Source of the DNA: Pseudomonas sp. LS1212
Lineage (GTDB): Bacteria > Pseudomonadota > Gammaproteobacteria > Pseudomonadales > Pseudomonadaceae
Direction: 5' to 3'
DNA length: 64,000 bases
NCBI RefSeq assembly: GCF_024741815.1
Contig: NZ_CP102951.1
Coordinates: 3,610,001 to 3,674,000 of the forward strand
This document shows, piece after piece, positions 59,310-64,000 of the stretch; the stretch's first letter is position 1, and every line of letters begins with the position of its first letter. The notes under the pieces are model-generated. The model worked only from the letters and a program-made list of their open reading frames with translations. It ran no database searches and was not told where the DNA came from. The translations under genes were made by a program, and so were the position numbers.

Positions 59310-59318
59310 GCCGCTGGT

Positions 59319-60548
59319 TCAGTGTTCGCTGCGCAGCAACTCCCTGGGCACGTATTTACCGATCTCGAACTTGCCGATGGCGGCGCGGTGCACTTCATCC
59401 GGACCGTCAGCCAGGCGCAGGGTGCGCTGCATGGCATACATATAGGCCAGCGGGAAATCATTGGAGACACCGGCGCCGCCATGGATCTGGATCGCCCGGT
59501 CGATCACCTTCAGGGCCACGTTCGGCGCCACCACCTTGATCTGGGCAATCTCGCTCCTGGCCACCTTGTTGCCCACGGTGTCCATCATATAGGCCGCCTT
59601 GAGCGTCAACAGACGTGCCATGTCGATCTCCATCCGCGAGTCGGCGATCTTGTCGACGTTGCCCCCCAGCCGCGCCAATGGGCGACCGAAGGCGGTGCGC
59701 TCCACCGAACGCTTGCACATCAGTTCCAACGCACGCTCGGCCATGCCGATCGAGCGCATGCAGTGGTGAATCCGGCCCGGGCCAAGCCGGCCCTGGGCGA
59801 TTTCGAAGCCGCGGCCCTCGCCCAGCAATACGTTTTCATAAGGCACCCGTACGTTTTCGAACAGGACTTCGGCATGGCCGTGCGGGGCATCGTCGTAACC
59901 GAACACCGGCAGCGGGCGGACGATTTTCACGCCGGGTGCATCGGTGGGCACCAGAATCATCGAGTGCTGCTGGTGACGCGGGCCATCGGGGTTGGTCAAG
60001 CCCATGAAGATCATGATCTTGCAGCGCGGATCGCAGGCGCCGGAAGTCCACCATTTACGGCCATTGATGACCCACTCATCGCCCTGGCGCTCGGCCCGGG
60101 CGGCCATGTTGGTGGCATCCGAGGACGCCACGTCCGGCTCGGTCATCGCGAACGCCGAGCGGATCTCACCACGCAGCAGCGGCTCGAGCCATTGTTGCTT
60201 CTGCGCTTGGTTGGCATAACGCACCAGCACTTCCATGTTGCCGGTATCGGGCGCCGAACAGTTGAACGGTTCTGGCCCCAACAAGGAGCGGCCCATGATT
60301 TCTGCCAGCGGCGCGTACTCGAGGTTGGTCAGGCCGGCGCCCAGTTCAGACTCGGGCAGAAACAGGTTCCACAGGCCCTCGGCCTTGGCCCTGACCTTGA
60401 GCTCTTCCATGATCGCAGTCGGCTGCCAGCGATCGCCTTCGGCGACCTGGCGCTCGAACACCGCTTCGGCCGGGTAGACATAGGTGTCCATGAATGCGGT
60501 CACGCGTTCACGCAGTTCCTGGACCTTGGGGGAGTAGGCGAAATCCAT
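59319..60548 (-). CDS. acyl-CoA dehydrogenase
   Basis: A 409-residue FAD acyl-CoA dehydrogenase: SAFAMTEPDVASSDATNM, NGRKWWTSGACDPRCK, catalytic-region GRIHHCMRSIGMAERALELM and the C-terminal QIHGGAGVSNDFPLAYMYA. The group resembles long/branched-chain and ACAD10/11-like enzymes of pseudomonads. It is divergent from a LysR gene across ~157 bases, which implies regulation by it. GAAGGTAGC precedes ATG 60548. Confidence 0.88.
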   Translation of the reverse strand: MDFAYSPKVQELRERVTAFMDTYVYPAEAVFERQVAEGDRWQPTAIMEELKVRAKAEGLWNLFLPESELGAGLTNLEYAPLAEIMGRSLLGPEPFNCSAPDTGNMEVLVRYANQAQKQQWLEPLLRGEIRSAFAMTEPDVASSDATNMAARAERQGDEWVINGRKWWTSGACDPRCKIMIFMGLTNPDGPRHQQHSMILVPTDAPGVKIVRPLPVFGYDDAPHGHAEVLFENVRVPYENVLLGEGRGFEIAQGRLGPGRIHHCMRSIGMAERALELMCKRSVERTAFGRPLARLGGNVDKIADSRMEIDMARLLTLKAAYMMDTVGNKVARSEIAQIKVVAPNVALKVIDRAIQIHGGAGVSNDFPLAYMYAMQRTLRLADGPDEVHRAAIGKFEIGKYVPRELLRSEH

Positions 60549-60651
60549 GGGCAGCTACCTTCTGAGGGAGGTTGTCGGGTTCATGAAACCGATGCTAGAT
60601 CAGCCGCCAAAATTTACCTAACCTATTCTCGGCGTGTATAAACATTCATAA

Positions 60652-60666
60652 CCGATATATGATCGG
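60652..60666. promoter_or_regulatory. dyad in the acyl-CoA dehydrogenase/LysR gap
   Basis: CCGAT-ATATG-ATCGG is a perfect inverted repeat (5-bp arms, 5-bp spacer) in the divergent gap, 40 bases from the LysR start. It is a plausible binding site for the LysR protein; short dyads arise by chance, so this is moderate. Confidence 0.4.
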
Positions 60667-60705
60667 CTGATGCAACCGCAAAAAAACACAACAAGAGCGC
60701 AGCCC

Positions 60706-61632
60706 ATGAATCTGAGCAAGGTCGACCTGAACCTCTTCATCGTCTTCGATGCCATCTACACTGAAGCCAACCTGACCCGGGCCGGACAGATCGTCGGCAT
60801 TACCCAGCCGGCGGTGTCCAACGCCCTGGCGCGCCTGCGCGAAACCTTCAATGACCCGCTGTTCGTACGCACCGCCCAGGGCATGGTGCCCACGCCCATG
60901 GCCCAGAACATCATCGGCCCGGTGCGCAATGCGCTGTCGTTGCTGCGGGTGTCGGTTCAGGAAAGTCGCATTTTCAACCCGCTGCAAGCGAACAAGACCT
61001 TCCGCATCAGCATGACCGACCTGACCGAGGCGGTGATCCTGCCGCCGCTGTTCCAGCGCCTGCGCCGCCAGGCCCCGGCCGTGGTCATCGAAAGCTTCCT
61101 GTGCAAGCGCCGGGAGACCACCAAGGAACTGGCGGCCGGGCGCCTGGATTTCGCCGTCGATGCCCCGCTCAACACCGACCCGCAGGTGCGCCACGTCAAG
61201 CTCATGCAGGACCAATACGTCTGCGCCATGCGCAAGGGCCACCCGCTGTACAAGGACAAGCTCAGCCTGGACGAGTACCTGAGCATGACCCACATCCACA
61301 TCTCCAGCCGCCGCAACGGCCTCGGTTATGTGGACCTGGCCCTGGGCAAGATGGGCCTGCAGCGCAAGGTCGCCCTGCGTTCGCAGCATTACCTGATGGC
61401 CTCGCAAGTGCTGCAGCAGACGGACATGGTCATGACCGTGCCGGAGCGTTTTGCACGTCGGCATGAGCTGAATTTCGTGAGTTTGCCGGTCAAGGATGTG
61501 CCGCCGGTGGAGACGCATCTGTACTGGCATGAGAGTACGGACCAGGACCCGGCGAACCGGTGGATGAGGGAGCAGATGATTGATTTGTGTCAGTGGGTGA
61601 CGGCGCAGGATGAGCGGGTGGTGAAGGCGTAA
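60706..61632 (+). CDS. NodD/NahR-subgroup LysR regulator
   Basis: A 308-residue LysR protein with HTH in residues ~1-65 (KVDLNLFIVFDAIYTEANLT, then ITQPAVSNALARLRETFNDP) and an effector domain. The SNALARLRETFNDPLF style is that of the NahR/NodD branch. The ATG at 60706 gives the usual N-terminus; an ATG at 60670 would add 12 residues. Divergent to the acyl-CoA dehydrogenase gene, it probably senses a degradation intermediate of that pathway. Confidence 0.85.
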   Translation: MNLSKVDLNLFIVFDAIYTEANLTRAGQIVGITQPAVSNALARLRETFNDPLFVRTAQGMVPTPMAQNIIGPVRNALSLLRVSVQESRIFNPLQANKTFRISMTDLTEAVILPPLFQRLRRQAPAVVIESFLCKRRETTKELAAGRLDFAVDAPLNTDPQVRHVKLMQDQYVCAMRKGHPLYKDKLSLDEYLSMTHIHISSRRNGLGYVDLALGKMGLQRKVALRSQHYLMASQVLQQTDMVMTVPERFARRHELNFVSLPVKDVPPVETHLYWHESTDQDPANRWMREQMIDLCQWVTAQDERVVKA

Positions 61633-61675
61633 GCGACCGAAGCACTTTCGGCCGCTGAAATGTGTGGAAGGGGAG

Positions 61676-61697
61676 CCCCGCGTTCAAAAGCGCGGGG
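61676..61697. terminator. hairpin between LysR and the toxin gene
   Basis: CCCCGCG (61676-61682) pairs with CGCGGGG (61691-61697) around an 8-base loop. It lies between the LysR stop and the stop of the convergent toxin gene, as a bidirectional terminator would, though no T-run is present on either side. Confidence 0.45.
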
Positions 61698-61702
61698 GTA
61701 AG

Positions 61703-64000
61703 TTACTTAGGTTGATGTGGTGCAAGATACGTTTTTACAAACGCTGTAGTAGCTGCTTTACGATAAACCCCACCTCCCCCCATCCCGCGTTGCTCTGGAG
61801 TCTTGAAATGAACGGCTACAAAGTCCTCCAGACGATACGGCTTTTGCTTGTAGTGTAGATGCATAAAGGCGTAATCGGTATTCTCGGCGTACCCTGCAAT
61901 GCCTTTACCTATACGCAATGGGTATTCCACCACAATATCCGTCTCACCATTCCGGTTGACTTTGTTCGGCAACTCGCGCCCCTGATTTACTTTGATGGCT
62001 TTCCGATTCAGCAGTGTCTCCACGGCCTCTTCAGTGATGTTTTGAGTAAACGAATGCTTAACGAGAAGTTCATCCGCAAGTTTCGTGAGGTTGCTTTTTT
62101 CGCTACTCAGGCTAGAAAGTAACCTTTCGCGATCAACCGTGCTCAGCAATTGATCCTCCTGTATCTGTTTATGTCGAAAGGCACACTCACCCGCCAAGTC
62201 ATTTGCTCTTTTTTGGGCCGCTTTCCCCTCAATTCCGGACTTAAGGGTTTGTAAGCCTGTCTTTCTGTCAGCCAGTTTGGCAATGAAACTATCCGTCTCC
62301 GTTGCGAGCTTCGCAGTCTCTTTTTTGGGTGATGCACCAGGGAACCGATCCGGTACCTTTTGCCATAGTTTCTGGTCGGCGCCTGCGGAAATCACCTCGA
62401 ACCTTTCTGAGAGAGAGTCCAGGGCCTTGCTCACGCCCGAGAGATCAGCGGCTTCTATGGAGGTTCTATTGGCGAAACTTCCGATCCCGCCGTCAACCGT
62501 TCGCATCAATCCTGTGAACTCGGAATCGCCTCCCAGACGTCTGTTCATCGCCGTCTGAAATTTTCGGAATTCCTTTTGAACGCCTTGATACGCACTCGCC
62601 AGATTAGCAGCGCTGCCTGGGCTACCCAACTCGCCCAGTGTGTTCAAGCTACTCTTATAGTTCTTGATCGCCGCATCGACTGCGTCCTTGAATGCCTCCT
62701 CCCCTGCTCCCAAAGCGGTGAACGCACTGTCTGCTTGTGCAAAGCCACCCTGCCCTTCGCTCACAGCTTTTTTCGCTTGCTCAATCTTTTTCTTCAACGC
62801 CGCGGGTTTCAGCCCTCTCGACCCAGCCGGCACCGAAGGCACCCTGGCAGCAGCATCAACAACCTCATCGACCGCTTGCCGGGCGATTGCCGCTTGTCGA
62901 CCCCGCCCCCCGCCGCCCCATATATCCCGAAGCATGCTCAGCACAGGGCCGCCACCTTGCAGCCCGCCATCAACTAGACGGCCGCTGAACTGGCCATGAG
63001 TCACCCATCGACCGTCATCGCCCAATCGAATCGGCTGCCGATAGAAATGGCTCGGCGTTTTAGCGAGCCGCCAGGTGCGATAGGACGCGTCCCACTCCAC
63101 CTCGTAAGTCAAACCGTCGCGCTGGATGTAGTGTTTGCTCCCGACCGAGTAGGTGCCCTTGGCCTGCCCTGCGTCAATGCGCGTTTTGCCATACAGGGCC
63201 ATTTTACTTTGACGTCCCTCGAAAGCGTCATAAGCATAGTGACGGACTCGGCCCGAACTGCTGGCAGCCTTGGGCGTTAGCGCCACGCTGCCATCATGCC
63301 CAAGCTTGAACGTTATCTGCCGCTGCCGGGCAATGCCTTGCAGCCTTTTGACCTTGGTGAACCGACCGGCCCCTACCACCCCCGGCGCGACATCAAGGAC
63401 GACATCGACCAGGGACATCATCGCCGACGCCAAGTGGTCTATGCCTTCATTGACCCGGCCCTGGAGGAACGCATTCACCGCCCCGTTGGCAGCGATCCAA
63501 AAGTCATAGACCGAAATGACTGAGCCTAGAATCGGCATGAAGCCCAAGGTCATTTTCAAATAACCATATATTGCCTGGTGCTCCAGCGCCGCCTCCTCGA
63601 GATACAACTCTCGGTTCGAGCGTGAAGAGGCGCGATGCGCGGTAACAAGCCGGCCCATTTCCAGATTGCACAAATGCGTTGGCAGGCTGGTAGACATCGG
63701 CCAAGGGGAACTGGCTCCGACAAAGCTTCGAAACCCGCTGCGCAATGCCCGTCGAACCTTGGCGGCATGCGCGTCTGCGTTGCCGTCATCCGCATGTGCC
63801 GCCAGATAGTTCAGCATCACAGCGTCCAGGGTCATATCGGCAAGCGCCATTTGCGCTTGCTCCAAACTGCTGTATTCCCTGAATGCATTACCTCTGGGAG
63901 TACCCGGCAAATACAGTATGGTAGCGTCGGTTTGCTGGTTAACCAGGAACAACAAACCTGACAATGCGACCTCTGAAGTGCCACCCAGAGCATCTCGCCC
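61703..64000 (-). CDS. giant DUF6543-type toxin, 3' portion (5' end outside window)
   Basis: The open frame runs through the window edge with no start codon; the preceding codons up to 64000 continue in frame, so only the C-terminal ~765 residues are seen. An N-terminal hydrophobic pair (LKMTLGFMPILGSVISVYDF, then LASAMMSLVDVVLDVAPGVV) matches the layout of the LRR protein at 38357-42109, placing both in one family. The middle has a Ser/Lys-rich helical stretch; the last ~110 residues (from AVETLLNRKAIKVNQGREL to YLAPHQPK) look like a compact C-terminal toxin domain of unknown type. No small immunity gene lies directly downstream. AT content is somewhat higher than the neighbours. Confidence 0.75.
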   Translation of the reverse strand, partial: GRDALGGTSEVALSGLLFLVNQQTDATILYLPGTPRGNAFREYSSLEQAQMALADMTLDAVMLNYLAAHADDGNADAHAAKVRRALRSGFRSFVGASSPWPMSTSLPTHLCNLEMGRLVTAHRASSRSNRELYLEEAALEHQAIYGYLKMTLGFMPILGSVISVYDFWIAANGAVNAFLQGRVNEGIDHLASAMMSLVDVVLDVAPGVVGAGRFTKVKRLQGIARQRQITFKLGHDGSVALTPKAASSSGRVRHYAYDAFEGRQSKMALYGKTRIDAGQAKGTYSVGSKHYIQRDGLTYEVEWDASYRTWRLAKTPSHFYRQPIRLGDDGRWVTHGQFSGRLVDGGLQGGGPVLSMLRDIWGGGGRGRQAAIARQAVDEVVDAAARVPSVPAGSRGLKPAALKKKIEQAKKAVSEGQGGFAQADSAFTALGAGEEAFKDAVDAAIKNYKSSLNTLGELGSPGSAANLASAYQGVQKEFRKFQTAMNRRLGGDSEFTGLMRTVDGGIGSFANRTSIEAADLSGVSKALDSLSERFEVISAGADQKLWQKVPDRFPGASPKKETAKLATETDSFIAKLADRKTGLQTLKSGIEGKAAQKRANDLAGECAFRHKQIQEDQLLSTVDRERLLSSLSSEKSNLTKLADELLVKHSFTQNITEEAVETLLNRKAIKVNQGRELPNKVNRNGETDIVVEYPLRIGKGIAGYAENTDYAFMHLHYKQKPYRLEDFVAVHFKTPEQRGMGGGGVYRKAATTAFVKTYLAPHQPK

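Overview
The window is chromosomal DNA of a Pseudomonas, most likely of the fluorescens/putida assemblage. The evidence is high GC with strong G/C third-position codon bias, several REP families typical of that group (the GTAGCCGCTGCCGCCAGGCT type, the TGTGGGAGCTGGCTTGCCAG type and the CGCGGGCAAGCCC type), and characteristic genes (ccoG, zapE, tamA/tamB, spuC, DUF3077, DUF6543-type giant toxins). No tRNA, rRNA, CRISPR array, integrase or insertion sequence was recognised.

The first 4.8 kb is clearly different: AT-rich, with short overlapping genes. It is a microcin B17-like (linear azol(in)e-containing peptide) cluster on the + strand in the order mcbA (671-877), mcbB (941-1383, broken), mcbC dehydrogenase (1364-2164), mcbD YcaO cyclodehydratase (2161-3360), mcbE permease (3357-4115), mcbF ATPase (4115-4831). 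The precursor carries a Gly/Ser/Cys core in which the modifiable residues fall on a three-residue pitch. mcbB survives only as its N-terminal recognition domain and its C-terminal Cys-containing end, in different frames. No mcbG-like immunity gene is present. The cluster runs directly into, and overlaps, the 3' end of a core mgtC-like gene, which marks the right edge of the acquired segment.

4.8-22 kb is mostly ordinary core genome: MgtC-family membrane protein, ccoG, a MocR-type regulator, an SDR oxidoreductase, a Gly/His-rich secreted protein, a DUF411 metal protein, DinB, zapE, a PQQ sugar dehydrogenase, an agmatinase/polyamine-binding-protein operon with a divergent LysR gene, cytochrome b561 with YceI, and an amidase.

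22.5-35.5 kb is a polyamine/amine catabolism region: a second PotF-like binding protein, a PuuB-like FAD oxidase, two regulators (LysR and FadR-type GntR), a soluble Cache-domain protein co-translated with the GntR regulator, a PuuC/KauB-like aldehyde dehydrogenase, an APC permease, spuC and a class I glutamine amidotransferase. Clear palindromic operators lie in front of the aldehyde dehydrogenase and spuC.

35.5-64 kb holds accessory and housekeeping genes: a broken mechanosensitive channel gene, a 1250-residue LRR toxin-like protein, an Ldh oxidoreductase/NCS1 transporter/racemase set, a broken fecR, a Mor-like activator followed by two DUF2589 proteins, tamA-tamB, a GNAT protein, xthA, a frameshifted phosphate-binding-protein/OmpA fusion gene, an acyl-CoA dehydrogenase with divergent LysR, and at the right edge the 3' part of a second giant toxin-like gene. 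Four genes (mcbB, mscS-like, fecR, SBP-OmpA) are disrupted, three of them by internal deletions, which is unusual for 64 kb. Family assignments come from reading motifs and from memory of family members; no database search was run.
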